From NCBI RefSeq assembly GCF_900188395.1, contig NZ_FZOB01000013.1, forward strand, positions 1 to 50,095: 50,095 nucleotides of DNA. The letters are read 5' to 3'. The position numbers were made by a program, and so were the translations under genes. This stretch comes from Desulfurobacterium atlanticum. GTDB lineage: Bacteria; Aquificota; Aquificia; Desulfurobacteriales; Desulfurobacteriaceae. Under the pieces are notes generated by a model. That model searched no databases and was not told the origin of the DNA. It saw only the letters and a program-made list of their open reading frames with translations. Below, piece by piece: positions 16,370 to 25,190 of the stretch (its first letter is position 1; each line of letters starts with the position of its first letter).

Positions 16370-16956
16370 TAAATATAAAAAAAGCGCAGTTATATAAAAC
16401 TGTCTTTAAACCGGAGGAGCTTTCTGAAACGCCCTATAAGGAGGTTGCCTTTGTAGGCCGTTCAAATGTGGGTAAATCTTCTCTTTTAAATTCTATTGTG
16501 AAAAACTATAAGCTTGCCAAGGTGAGTTCTTCCCCCGGAAAGACCCGTTCGGTTAATTTTTACTTTGTGAACGATAAGTTTTTTATAGTTGACCTTCCAG
16601 GTTATGGATTTGCAAAAATATCAAAGACAGAACAGGAGAGGTGGCGTTCTCTTATAGAGGGCTATTTGAAAAATAGAGATAAGCTTAAGGGTGTTTTTCT
16701 TCTTGTTGATTCAAAGGTTGGTCCTACAGATAAGGACAGGATGATGAAGGATTGGCTTGTTTATTACGGAATTCCATTTGCTGTTGTGGCTACTAAAATT
16801 GATAAACTGAAGAAGCAGTCTGAAAAAGCAACTGTTGAGAAAAGAATAAGGGAAGGACTTGACCTTCCCAAACAGTTTCCCATAATAAAGTTTTCTGCAA
16901 AGACAAATGAAGGAAGGGTGGAAGTTTTAAAGCAGATTGAGAGGTTTCTTGAGTGA
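16366..16956 (+). CDS. engB: ribosome biogenesis GTPase EngB/YsxC
   Basis: 196-residue TRAFAC GTPase involved in late large-subunit assembly. G1 is GRSNVGKSS (31-39), G3 is DLPGYGFAK, G4 is ATKIDKL and G5 lies in KFSAKTNEG. N- and C-terminal extensions are short, as usual for EngB. It is translationally coupled (4-base overlaps) to both the TlpA-like gene and recN. Confidence 0.96.
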   Translation: MINIKKAQLYKTVFKPEELSETPYKEVAFVGRSNVGKSSLLNSIVKNYKLAKVSSSPGKTRSVNFYFVNDKFFIVDLPGYGFAKISKTEQERWRSLIEGYLKNRDKLKGVFLLVDSKVGPTDKDRMMKDWLVYYGIPFAVVATKIDKLKKQSEKATVEKRIREGLDLPKQFPIIKFSAKTNEGRVEVLKQIERFLE

Positions 16957-18530
16957 TACTTTCAGAGCTTTCAATTACCAATTTTTCTGGAATAGAAAGT
17001 GCCGAGCTTCTGTTTGAAAAAGGGCTTAATGTAATTGTTGGTGAAACAGGTGCGGGAAAATCAATTCTCCTTGGAACTATAAGTTTTCTTGAAGGTGATA
17101 AGGGTAAAGGTATAAAGGAGGAAGGAACGGTTGTTGAAGCTGTGTTTCTTGACGGTGAGGAGGAGATTATCGTTCGCCGTGAAATAAAAGGTGGACGTTC
17201 CCGATTCTTTTTGAACGGAAAAAGGGTTCCTCGGCAGTTTATTAAGGAAAAAATTTCACCACTTATCACTTTTCAGTCTCAACATGAAACCATTTCTCTT
17301 CTTAGACCTTCTGTTCAGCTTAAGGTTCTTGATTCTTTTTGTGAAAACTGGAAGTTACTTTCAGAGTATAGAGAGATTTATTCAAAGTATAAAGATGCTG
17401 TTTCAAGACTTGATGAACTTAAGCGACAGCTTTCTGATAGGGAAAGAAAGATAGATATTTTGAGGTTTCAATTAAATGAATTTGAAAGTGTTGAGTGGGG
17501 AGAAGAGATAGAGGAAGAGCTTTTAAACCTTTCAAAGATTCTTTCTCAGGCAGAAAAGATAAAACAGATACAAGCAATTGTAAAAATTGAGCTTTATGAA
17601 GGTGAGGATTCTGCTTCAAACAAGATAGGAAGAGTTTTAAGAGAGATTGAATCCCTCGGTATTGAGGAGCTTTCGTCCAGACTTTCTGAGGTTTACTATC
17701 AGCTTGAGGATTTTGTTTTTGAAGTTGAGAGAAGTTTACAGATTCCTGATGTTGAAGAGTCGGTGGATGAGATAGAGGAAAAGCTGTATAAATTGAGGAA
17801 GCTGCGGGAGAAATACGGTCCTTCATGGGAAGATGTAAAGTTTTTTTATGAAAAGGTGAAAAAGGAACTTGAAGAGCTGGAGAATATAGATTTTGAACTT
17901 GAGACGGCTGAAAAAGATGTTGAAAATTTGAGAAAAACCCTTGAAGAGTTGGGAGAGAAGTTATCTTCGGCAAGAAAAAAGGGAGCAAAGCTTCTTGAGA
18001 ATAGGATAAAAGAGCATCTTGAGGAGCTTGAGCTAAAGCACTCTAAATTTAAAATTGTAGTTGAAAAAACAGAATTTTCTTTTACCGGAATGGATAGGGT
18101 TTCTTTTCTGTTTTCCGGTAATCCAAAGTTTCCTTTACAACCCGTAGGGGAAGCTATATCCGGTGGGGAACTTTCAAGACTGCTTTTGTCAATACTTTCA
18201 GAAAGTGGAAAAGAGTCAGGTGTTCTTGTGTTTGACGAAATAGATACAGGGATGTCAGGGAAGGTTCTTTCAAAGGTTGCAGAGAAACTATTGAAAATTT
18301 CTCGTAATACTCAAGTAGTGGCAGTGACCCATTCTCCTGTAGTTGTTGCACTTGCAGATGCTGTTTTTAAGGTTGAAAAGGGAAGTGACGGAAAAATTAC
18401 GGTAAGAAAACTTGAAAGTGGAGATGTTGAAAGGGAAATAGCTGTTATGATATCAGGTGAAGTTTCTCAGGGTTCTCTAAAAGCGGCAAAAGAGCTTATG
18501 GAGAGGAGAGAAAAACTTGAAAAAGTATAG
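16953..18530 (+). CDS. recN: DNA repair protein RecN
   Basis: 525-residue SMC-like ATPase for double-strand break repair. Walker A is GETGAGKS (30-37), a coiled coil spans about 150-370, and the C-terminal lobe carries the ABC signature ISGGELSRLL and Walker B VLVFDEIDTGMSG. Starts with GTG overlapping the engB stop. Length is near the family norm of about 550, with a slightly short coiled coil. Confidence 0.96.
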   Translation: MILSELSITNFSGIESAELLFEKGLNVIVGETGAGKSILLGTISFLEGDKGKGIKEEGTVVEAVFLDGEEEIIVRREIKGGRSRFFLNGKRVPRQFIKEKISPLITFQSQHETISLLRPSVQLKVLDSFCENWKLLSEYREIYSKYKDAVSRLDELKRQLSDRERKIDILRFQLNEFESVEWGEEIEEELLNLSKILSQAEKIKQIQAIVKIELYEGEDSASNKIGRVLREIESLGIEELSSRLSEVYYQLEDFVFEVERSLQIPDVEESVDEIEEKLYKLRKLREKYGPSWEDVKFFYEKVKKELEELENIDFELETAEKDVENLRKTLEELGEKLSSARKKGAKLLENRIKEHLEELELKHSKFKIVVEKTEFSFTGMDRVSFLFSGNPKFPLQPVGEAISGGELSRLLLSILSESGKESGVLVFDEIDTGMSGKVLSKVAEKLLKISRNTQVVAVTHSPVVVALADAVFKVEKGSDGKITVRKLESGDVEREIAVMISGEVSQGSLKAAKELMERREKLEKV

Positions 18531-18843
18531 GAAATATATAGCTTTCCTGTTTTTCGTATCACTTGCAGTTATTTACCTTTTATCTATTGCTCCTGCAGAA
18601 GCTATGCCCAGGACAAATGACAAGTTAAACCACATTGCAGGTTTCTTTTATCTTTCTTTTTTAGGAAAGTTCCTTTATAAAAATGTTTATATTTTTTTGG
18701 GACTGCTTTTTTACGGTATTTTGATAGAGATTTCTCAGCTTTTTGTGCCGGGACGGTCGTGTGAATTTAACGATGTTGTTGCAGACTGCATAGGTATATC
18801 TTTGGGTATTTTAGTTTTTTCTTTTTTTAGAAAGGAAAAATGA
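18517..18843 (+). CDS. VanZ-like membrane protein
   Basis: 108 residues with about four hydrophobic helices. The signature NDKLNHIAGFFYLSFLG, then EISQLFVPGRSCEFNDVVADCIG, is typical of the VanZ-like family. Function is unknown; VanZ gives low-level teicoplanin resistance in enterococci, but homologues are widespread and not resistance genes in general. The start is TTG at 18517 after GGAGAGGAGAG, overlapping recN by 14 bases. It ends with a 4-base overlap with the DUF4105 gene, which suggests a shared envelope role. Confidence 0.88.
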   Translation: MKKYRKYIAFLFFVSLAVIYLLSIAPAEAMPRTNDKLNHIAGFFYLSFLGKFLYKNVYIFLGLLFYGILIEISQLFVPGRSCEFNDVVADCIGISLGILVFSFFRKEK

Positions 18844-20558
18844 GAGCTATCTGCCTTTTCATCTTATTTCTCTTCCTCTTTCCAGCCGTCTCTTTTGCAG
18901 AAAATACTCTGCTTTCTGTGGCTTTAGAAAAGAAAATTTACAAAAAGCCTGAGTGGAAAGCTCTTTTACACTATAACGGTCACGGTTCTTTCATAAACGA
19001 TACGGATTTTATCCTTTCTTCTGATAAGTTTTCTTTAAAAAGGGAGCTTGAAAAAACAGTTAATCTTATTCTTTCTACTGCCAATTCAACTAATCCAGCA
19101 GTTTGCAGCTTTCCTGCCAGATGGCTTTTTATTTTAAAAGAAACGGGAATGGATGTTGATGCAGGAATAAATAGGTGCACAGGTTTAAACAATTTTATCC
19201 AGCTCCTTGAAGGAGAGAAACTTTATCTTGGTTATGTTTCAAAGGATGTGACAGACGTTACGAAAATGATGGGACATCTTTTTATTGAGTTTGAAGGAAA
19301 AGAGGATTATGCGGTTTCCTTTCTTGCCCTTATAGATTCTTCAAGTCCGTTAAAGCTTGGATGGGATAGCCTTTTTACCGGGATAGATGCAGGGTTTTTT
19401 CTTGAACCTTTTAATACTCAGCTTGATGAGTATTTGTGGGTTGATGGAAGAGGTGTGTGGAGATACAGGTTAAAGTTGTCAGATTACAGGCAAAAACTTC
19501 TTCTTTATCATATTTATGAGTTAAAAAGTGCAAAACTAAAATACAACTATGTTTTCTATAACTGTGCTACGGTTGTTTACTATCTTCTTTCTGTTGCCAA
19601 TCCTTCTCTTTTGAAAGAAAAACCTTTAATAGTTACTCCTTTAAAAGTGGTCAGGTTGGCTGAAAAGGAAAGGCTTTTATCTGATGAAGAGTTTTTTCAG
19701 GATGTAAAAAGCGTGATGGGAACTCTTCAGCGGGAAGTGGGATTAAAAACGGTTTTAAAGATAAAAGATGGAAATTACCAAAATCTGGATGCCAGAGGAA
19801 GATTCTTGGCCGAAATTTACAGGTGCTACAGGTTGAAAGAGAAAGATATAAACGATGAAGTTTGTGAAACGGTTTTTAAAAAGTTTTTGACAAAATCTTC
19901 TCTTTTAAACGCCCCTTTTGAAAATCACATTTCTGCAGGTTTTATAGAGGATTTTGATGGAGAAAAATTTCTCCATTTAAAATTTTTTCCTGTTTTAAAC
20001 GACATTCTTGATGATAACAGATACAACTTCAAAGAGGAAAGTGTAAAGTTTGGAGAGATGGAGATAGGTGTCTCTACAAAGAAACTCAGGTTTTATAAGC
20101 TTGGATTGTATGAGATAAATGCTTTCAGAGAGTTTACATATCTTGTTCCGCAGATTACAAAAAGGTTTTTTATCGGATTTAAAAGATATCCTGATGGTTC
20201 TTCAGGTTTTTTCGCTTTTTCCGTTTCAGGTGGTGCAGGATTGTCTTTAAAACCGATGGAGAATGCTACGGTTTATTTTCTGCTTAATCAGGATGCAGGT
20301 TTTTATGAGGATGGTTTTTTTGCTCTTTTTTATCCGTCCGCTGGAGCAATCTATTATCCATTTAGCTATGGAAAAACACTTTTTTCTTTAAACAGATACT
20401 TTTCTTTCAGAAAATCTTTAAATTTTCCTGAGGTTGAATTTTCTATAAATCAGGTGTTTTTTCTTAACAGACATTTAAATGTTGATTTTGAATTTAACAG
20501 ACTTTATGGCAAAGAGTGTGCTAACAGATTTAAGGTTGCTGCTGTTTTTCTTTTTTAA
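18840..20558 (+). CDS. secreted DUF4105 protein with possible C-terminal beta-barrel
   Basis: 572 residues. Signal peptide 1-20 (MRAICLFILFLFLFPAVSFA). The central DUF4105 region (about 120-255), also called the Lnb N-terminal periplasmic domain, has a NlpC/P60-like Cys-His pair: GHLFIEF (H146) and YNCATVVYYLL (C242). The C-terminal 230 residues alternate polar and aromatic positions and end in ...AAVFLF with a terminal Phe, which looks like outer-membrane beta-strands. A protease or amidase acting on the envelope is plausible, but the substrate is unknown. The last 28 bases overlap the convergent membrane-protein gene. Confidence 0.85.
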   Translation: MRAICLFILFLFLFPAVSFAENTLLSVALEKKIYKKPEWKALLHYNGHGSFINDTDFILSSDKFSLKRELEKTVNLILSTANSTNPAVCSFPARWLFILKETGMDVDAGINRCTGLNNFIQLLEGEKLYLGYVSKDVTDVTKMMGHLFIEFEGKEDYAVSFLALIDSSSPLKLGWDSLFTGIDAGFFLEPFNTQLDEYLWVDGRGVWRYRLKLSDYRQKLLLYHIYELKSAKLKYNYVFYNCATVVYYLLSVANPSLLKEKPLIVTPLKVVRLAEKERLLSDEEFFQDVKSVMGTLQREVGLKTVLKIKDGNYQNLDARGRFLAEIYRCYRLKEKDINDEVCETVFKKFLTKSSLLNAPFENHISAGFIEDFDGEKFLHLKFFPVLNDILDDNRYNFKEESVKFGEMEIGVSTKKLRFYKLGLYEINAFREFTYLVPQITKRFFIGFKRYPDGSSGFFAFSVSGGAGLSLKPMENATVYFLLNQDAGFYEDGFFALFYPSAGAIYYPFSYGKTLFSLNRYFSFRKSLNFPEVEFSINQVFFLNRHLNVDFEFNRLYGKECANRFKVAAVFLF

Positions 20559-20862
20559 ATGTAAGAATAAAGGATATGGTTATAAAACCTATTACTCCTG
20601 CCATTATAAAGGCGGCTTTCTGATATGGAAGGCCGAGCTGTTTCCGTAGAGAAATAATTTTAAAGGCTGTGCCTATATAAGCTGCTATACCTGACAGGAT
20701 GGCGATTCTGATAATAAGTGTTGAGATAGGATGTTTGATGAAAAGAAATACTGAAAGAAAAGTAAAAAGAAAAGCAAGTGATGGAATACCGGCTCTGAGA
20801 AAGTGGGCTGCAATCAGAATAAGACTTAAAATAATAAAAATGTATTTGACAGCTTTTAACAT
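20530..20862 (-). CDS. small membrane protein, unknown
   Basis: 110 residues with four likely membrane helices (about 6-21, 25-43, 47-67 and 84-104) and a short basic tail. I do not recognise a named family. ATG 20862 overlaps the stop of the LysM gene as TGATG, which favours it over the GTG one codon earlier. It is the last gene of a ten-gene minus-strand run. Translational coupling to the LysM/M23 protein hints at an envelope role. Confidence 0.8.
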   Translation of the reverse strand: MLKAVKYIFIILSLILIAAHFLRAGIPSLAFLFTFLSVFLFIKHPISTLIIRIAILSGIAAYIGTAFKIISLRKQLGLPYQKAAFIMAGVIGFITISFILTFKKEKQQQP

Positions 20863-22070
20863 CACCTTAAAACTTCAAGTGGATTTAGAGGATAAGCTTT
20901 TTTGTTGTGGATTCTGCTTATCTCAAAGTATAATCCGCTTCTACCCCAGTCGCCTGAAACTCCAGAAGTTCCTATAACCTCTCCTCTGTGAACAAGCTGT
21001 CCGGGTTTTACGTTGATTTTGTCAAGAGAAGCGTAAATGGTTGTGTATCCTTGTGGATGTTCAAGAATAACAACATTTCCGTATTTTTTCAGTAATCTAT
21101 CATCCTTGCCAGCAAATTTAACGATACCAACTTCTGAAGCTTTAACAGGTTCTCCTGGAGGGGCGATTATAAATATGCCTTTATAACCTTTTTCTCTTAT
21201 TGTAGTGTCAATCTGACCGTCAAGTGGCATTTTAAACTCTATGGGTCTGTTAAGGGCAAGACGGTCTTTGTAACCAATAAGAATTTTTAAACGTTGCCCC
21301 GGTCTTATGATGTAAGGTTTTTTAAGGCGGTTTGTTCTTATTATACTTTTAACAGAAACGCCAAATTTCCTTGCTATTTTTCCTATAGAATCTCCAGGTC
21401 TTACCCGGTAATATTTGTAGATGGGAACTTTTCTCAGCATTGAATATTTTGGTGGAGATGTTTTGCTTGAATTTTGCTTTGTCGTTTGAGCATTTTTTAG
21501 ATAAGTTTCCTTTGAAACGGGGATTTTCAGTTTTTGCCCCACATAGATTCTGTAAGGTCTTTTCAATTTGTTAAGTTTTATTACTTCCTTTTCAGAGATA
21601 CCAAACTTTCTTGCTATCTTTTTAATAGAGTCTCCTTTTCTGACACGGTATGTGATTATCTCTGTTTCTCTTTTTTTCTTTGATGTAGTTTTATTACTGG
21701 AAATTCTCTTTACAGGGATTTTCAGTTTTTGGCCTGGATATATACGGTAAGGTTTCCTTAACCTGTTTAGTTTTATCAGTTCTTTTACTGAAACACCGAA
21801 TCGCTTTGCTATCTTCTCAAGAGAATCTCCTCTTTTTACAGTATAAATCTTTTCATTTACAGGAATTTTTAGTTTCTGTCCTGGATAGATAGTGTATGGT
21901 GGTTTTAATCTGTTTTTAATAATAATGTCTGTAGTTGTAACATTAAACTTTTTTGCTATTTTAAGGAGAGAATCTCCCCTTTTAACTGTATATGTAACCT
22001 GTGCAGCAGCTGAGTGGGCAAGAAATACAAGTAGAAAAAGGAGATTAATAAGAAATTTCGAAATTTTCAT
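20862..22070 (-). CDS. LysM (x4) and degenerate M23 domain protein, NlpD/EnvC-like
   Basis: 402 residues: a signal peptide (1-23), four LysM repeats (about 26-72, 75-120, 140-185 and 215-262; each begins Y-x-V-K/R-x-G-D-S) and a C-terminal M23/LytM domain (about 275-400). The metal ligands of active M23 enzymes are missing: the first His is absent (GIFIIAPPG), the HxH region reads YASL instead of YAHL, and LYFEI replaces LHFEI. As in NlpD and EnvC, this points to a non-enzymatic activator of cell-division amidases in the periplasm. It overlaps the acylphosphatase gene by 26 bases. Confidence 0.9.
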   Translation of the reverse strand: MKISKFLINLLFLLVFLAHSAAAQVTYTVKRGDSLLKIAKKFNVTTTDIIIKNRLKPPYTIYPGQKLKIPVNEKIYTVKRGDSLEKIAKRFGVSVKELIKLNRLRKPYRIYPGQKLKIPVKRISSNKTTSKKKRETEIITYRVRKGDSIKKIARKFGISEKEVIKLNKLKRPYRIYVGQKLKIPVSKETYLKNAQTTKQNSSKTSPPKYSMLRKVPIYKYYRVRPGDSIGKIARKFGVSVKSIIRTNRLKKPYIIRPGQRLKILIGYKDRLALNRPIEFKMPLDGQIDTTIREKGYKGIFIIAPPGEPVKASEVGIVKFAGKDDRLLKKYGNVVILEHPQGYTTIYASLDKINVKPGQLVHRGEVIGTSGVSGDWGRSGLYFEISRIHNKKAYPLNPLEVLR

Positions 22071-22323
22071 AAACGCCTCTATAGTCGGAGTAGGAATATT
22101 CTACACTTTTAACTTTTGATAGTGAAGGTCCCTGATGGAGAAAATCAAGTAATTTATTCAGTTTTTCCTCTTCTCCTTCAGCAACAACTTCAACCCGTCC
22201 GTCGGAGAGATTTCTGACAAATCCTTTAACTCCAAGCATATCCGCTTTTCTTTTTACAAACGCTCTGAATCCAACTCCCTGCACCCTTCCAGAAACAAAA
22301 GCGTGAAGGGTTTTTAAAGCCAC
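22045..22323 (-). CDS. acyP: acylphosphatase
   Basis: 92-residue cytoplasmic enzyme hydrolysing acyl phosphates. The signature GRVQGVGFRAFV contains the catalytic Arg, and GFVRNLSDGRVEV the catalytic Asn. Length and the ferredoxin-like beta-alpha-beta pattern are typical. It overlaps the patatin gene by 10 bases at its start and the LysM gene by 26 bases at its end. There is no obvious functional link to those neighbours beyond co-transcription. Confidence 0.95.
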   Translation of the reverse strand: MALKTLHAFVSGRVQGVGFRAFVKRKADMLGVKGFVRNLSDGRVEVVAEGEEEKLNKLLDFLHQGPSLSKVKSVEYSYSDYRGVYENFEISY

Positions 22324-23066
22324 TTTTTAACCTCCTCAGCTACTTTTATCCCGTTTTCATAACCTGTTTTAAAAAAGTTTTCAACGTTGTTAAAATCAAA
22401 TGGAGAACCGGGAAGGTAATGGTTTACAACAATATCGCAGAAAGGTGCTCTGTATGTTTCATTTTCAATACACTGAGCCATTCCAACCCTTAATGCAACA
22501 TCGGTTAGAGATTCAGGATCGTATCTGGTGTCAACGAAATGAACACTTGAACCGATAACTATGTCACAACCTGCAGCTTTCGGAAATTCTGCAGGCATTG
22601 AGTTTCTTATTCCACCGTCAATATAGTAGTTACCGTCTATCTTCCACGGAGCAAAAAGCGGGGGAATGGAGCAGGATGCAACTATCCAGTCTGAAGCTTT
22701 TCCCTCTGTCACAAACTTTGTTTTCAATGTTTTTAGCTCAACAACCGTTAGAGCAAAAGGAATTTTTAAGTCTTTTATGTCAACATCGCCTATAAACTCT
22801 TCAAGTTTAGTTTTGAGCTTTGTAAGTTTAAACAGTCCCCCTTTAAAAGATGGGGTTGCAAGTTTTTTCCAGTTTAGCTCTCGGGCTATTTGGCCTATTT
22901 TTTCAGGGCTGAAACCGTGGGCATACAAAGCTCCGACTATTGCTCCTGCACTTGCTCCAGATATAACGGCAGGAGATATACCTTTCTGCTCAAGACCCTT
23001 TAGAAATCCTGCGTGGGCAATACCACGCAGGAAACCTCCCGATAAAGCTACTCCTATTTTTTTCAT
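22314..23066 (-). CDS. patatin-like phospholipase/esterase (RssA type)
   Basis: 250-residue serine hydrolase with a Ser-Asp dyad. Oxyanion motif SGGFLRG (9-15), nucleophile elbow GASAG with S39, and the DGG motif YIDGGIRNSMP with D150. There is no signal peptide or membrane helix, so it is cytoplasmic or peripheral. Substrates of this small bacterial group are unclear, but lipids or acyl esters are expected. It starts one base before the metallo-hydrolase gene ends. Confidence 0.92.
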   Translation of the reverse strand: MKKIGVALSGGFLRGIAHAGFLKGLEQKGISPAVISGASAGAIVGALYAHGFSPEKIGQIARELNWKKLATPSFKGGLFKLTKLKTKLEEFIGDVDIKDLKIPFALTVVELKTLKTKFVTEGKASDWIVASCSIPPLFAPWKIDGNYYIDGGIRNSMPAEFPKAAGCDIVIGSSVHFVDTRYDPESLTDVALRVGMAQCIENETYRAPFCDIVVNHYLPGSPFDFNNVENFFKTGYENGIKVAEEVKKWL

Positions 23067-23756
23067 TTAAAAAGTTATCTCCTCACCTGGTTTTACAATT
23101 TTAACATTTACACCTTTTTCTTCGGCAAACTTTTTGAACTCTTCCGGTTCTTTATCAATTATTGGCCATGTTTTGTAGTGCATTGGAATGGCAATTTTAG
23201 GTTTTATCATTGACGCGGCAATAGCTGCATCTTCAGGATCCATTGTGAAGTTTCCGCCTATCGGAAGGAGGGCTATATCTATATTTTCATACTTACCAAG
23301 AAGTTCCATGTCTGCTATAAGACCGGTATCTCCAGCGTGATAAACTTTCTTTCCTTCAACTTCTATTATAACTCCGCATGGATTTCCACCGTAAAGGAGT
23401 TCATCCCCTTCAACAATTGCACTTCCGTGGGCTGCAGGAGTTAACTTCACCTTTCCAAAAGGGAAGTTATATGTTCCGCCTATGTGCATTGGATGGATAT
23501 TTGCTCCTTTTTTATTGCAGTAGTTTGCAACTTCAAAGATTGAAACTATGGTTGCTCCGGTTCTTTTTGCTATTTCAACTGCATCACCTAAGTGGTCTCC
23601 GTGTCCGTGGGTTACAAATATGTAGTTAAGGTCTGTAAAGTCTTCTGGCTTTGCTATGTTCCAGGGATTCTGAGAGAGAAACGGGTCTATGATAGCTTTG
23701 ATTTCTTCTCCTTCAAGATAGAATGTTGCATGGCCGAGATATTTTAGCTTTGCCAT
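23067..23756 (-). CDS. metal-dependent hydrolase, UPF0173 type
   Basis: 229-residue metallo-beta-lactamase-fold protein. THGHGDHLGDA gives the HxHxDH zinc site; further ligands lie in AAHGSAIV, YHAGDTGLI and IPMHYKTWP. The close match to the UPF0173 pattern (KYLGHATFYLEGE at the start) makes this a standard but functionally uncharacterised family. SD AAAGGAGGGA precedes the ATG. It is part of the asd-to-LysM operon. Confidence 0.93.
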   Translation of the reverse strand: MAKLKYLGHATFYLEGEEIKAIIDPFLSQNPWNIAKPEDFTDLNYIFVTHGHGDHLGDAVEIAKRTGATIVSIFEVANYCNKKGANIHPMHIGGTYNFPFGKVKLTPAAHGSAIVEGDELLYGGNPCGVIIEVEGKKVYHAGDTGLIADMELLGKYENIDIALLPIGGNFTMDPEDAAIAASMIKPKIAIPMHYKTWPIIDKEPEEFKKFAEEKGVNVKIVKPGEEITF

Positions 23757-23767
23757 GTTTCCCTCCT

Positions 23768-24124
23768 TTAAAGGGTTTCTTTAAGTGTTACAAGATTTTT
23801 CCTGACTATAAATCTAACTTTTCCGTAAAGAGGAGTTTTCTTAAGAGCTGCCACAAGGTAAGTTTCATAAGCCAGTTTATATAGTATTACAATGGTGTTT
23901 GTAAGAAAAACAACCATCTCTTCAAGTTTTTCTTCGCTGTTAACATCTGAAAGAGCTTCGGCAAGACGCATGGAAGGAGTGATTATAAGGCTTGCCATCT
24001 CCTCAATATCAAAGTTTATATTCGGTTTTGAGTATTGAGAGATAATAAGCCCCTCTTCATCAACAATTGCAAGTGCTAAAATCTCTTCACTCTCTCTGGC
24101 TATCTTTTTCAGAATATCTTTCAT
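23768..24124 (-). CDS. roadblock/LC7-domain protein
   Basis: 118 residues with a single roadblock/LC7-like alpha-beta fold: an N-terminal helix, then ILALAIVDEEGLIISQYS, a second helix, VVFLTNTIVILYKLAYETYLVAALKK, and a C-terminal helix. Such proteins often act with small MglA-type GTPases in polarity or motility, but no such GTPase is in the window. It lies 11 bases after asd and 11 before the metallo-hydrolase gene. The role is unassigned. Confidence 0.75.
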   Translation of the reverse strand: MKDILKKIARESEEILALAIVDEEGLIISQYSKPNINFDIEEMASLIITPSMRLAEALSDVNSEEKLEEMVVFLTNTIVILYKLAYETYLVAALKKTPLYGKVRFIVRKNLVTLKETL

Positions 24125-24135
24125 TTTTCTATTCC

Positions 24136-25149
24136 TTAAATAAGGTTTTCCTGTATCAAGATTTCTGCTATTTGAACAGCGTTTAAAGCTGCTCCTTTCC
24201 TTAAATTATCTCCTACAATCCACAGGTTCAAGCCGTTATCTATTGTATCATCTTTTCTTATTCGTCCGACCAAAACATCATCTTTTCCCGCGACGTCAAC
24301 AGGTGTAGGATAGATGCCATTTTTAAAGTCGTCAACTACAGATACTCCAGGAGCTTTTTTGAGAGCTTCCATTGCTGTTTCTACAGAAACTGGTTTTTCA
24401 AATTCAACATTAACACTTTCAGAATGGCCGATGAAAACAGGCACTCTCACGCAGGTAGCTGATACTTTTATGCTTTCATCATGCATTATCTTTTTTGTTT
24501 CATTAACCATTTTGTGTTCCTCTTTTGTGTAGCCGTCTTCAAAGAATACATCTATCTGTGGAACACAGTTAAACGCTATCTGTTTTGGTATTTTGTGTGG
24601 TGCTGGCGGTTCTTTTTCATTTAAGATGGCTCCTGTTTGCTTTTTAAGTTCTTCTATCGCTTCAGCTCCGGCTCCTGAAACAGCCTGGTATGTTGAAACA
24701 ACTACCCTTTTAATTTTTGATAAATCATACAAAGGTTTTAAAACAACAACCATCTGAATTGTTGAGCAGTTAGGGTTTGCTATTATTCCTTTGTGCCATT
24801 TAACATCTTCAGGGTTTACTTCCGGCACAACAAGAGGGACATCCTTATCCATTCTGAATGCTGAGCTGTTGTCTATTACAACGGCTCCTCTTTTTACAGC
24901 TTCTGGTGCAAACTGTTTGCTTCTGTCTCCTCCTGCTGAAAAGAGCGCTATATCAATACCTTCAAAAGATTCAGGTTTTAGTTCTTCAACGGTTATCTCT
25001 TCACCTTTGAATAGAAGTTTTTTCCCTGCAGACCGGGCAGATGCAAGAAGTTTGAGATTTTTAACCGGGAAATTTCTCTCTTCAAGGATTTTTATCATCT
25101 CTTTTCCCACAGCACCTGTTGCACCGACAACAGCAACGTTGTATGCCAT
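24136..25149 (-). CDS. asd: aspartate-semialdehyde dehydrogenase
   Basis: Converts aspartyl phosphate to aspartate semialdehyde with NADPH, a branch point for lysine/diaminopimelate, threonine and methionine. 337 residues. NADP-binding GATGAVGKE (9-17), active-site cysteine in NPNCST (C128), VSTYQAVSGAG, and PHKIPKQIAFN with the substrate-binding region. Starts 41 bases after lpxB and is probably in the same transcript. Confidence 0.97.
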   Translation of the reverse strand: MAYNVAVVGATGAVGKEMIKILEERNFPVKNLKLLASARSAGKKLLFKGEEITVEELKPESFEGIDIALFSAGGDRSKQFAPEAVKRGAVVIDNSSAFRMDKDVPLVVPEVNPEDVKWHKGIIANPNCSTIQMVVVLKPLYDLSKIKRVVVSTYQAVSGAGAEAIEELKKQTGAILNEKEPPAPHKIPKQIAFNCVPQIDVFFEDGYTKEEHKMVNETKKIMHDESIKVSATCVRVPVFIGHSESVNVEFEKPVSVETAMEALKKAPGVSVVDDFKNGIYPTPVDVAGKDDVLVGRIRKDDTIDNGLNLWIVGDNLRKGAALNAVQIAEILIQENLI

Positions 25150-25190
25150 AACTTACTCCTTTTAGCGATTTTATAGATTTTAATTATATC

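Noticed and set aside
17419-17988. 189-residue open frame antisense to recN
   Set aside because: It lies wholly within the recN coiled-coil region; its composition reflects the antisense of Glu/Lys/Leu codons.
21280-22030. Regularly spaced DNA repeats, possible CRISPR-like array
   Set aside because: They are the diverged LysM-coding units of one gene, in frame and protein-level only.
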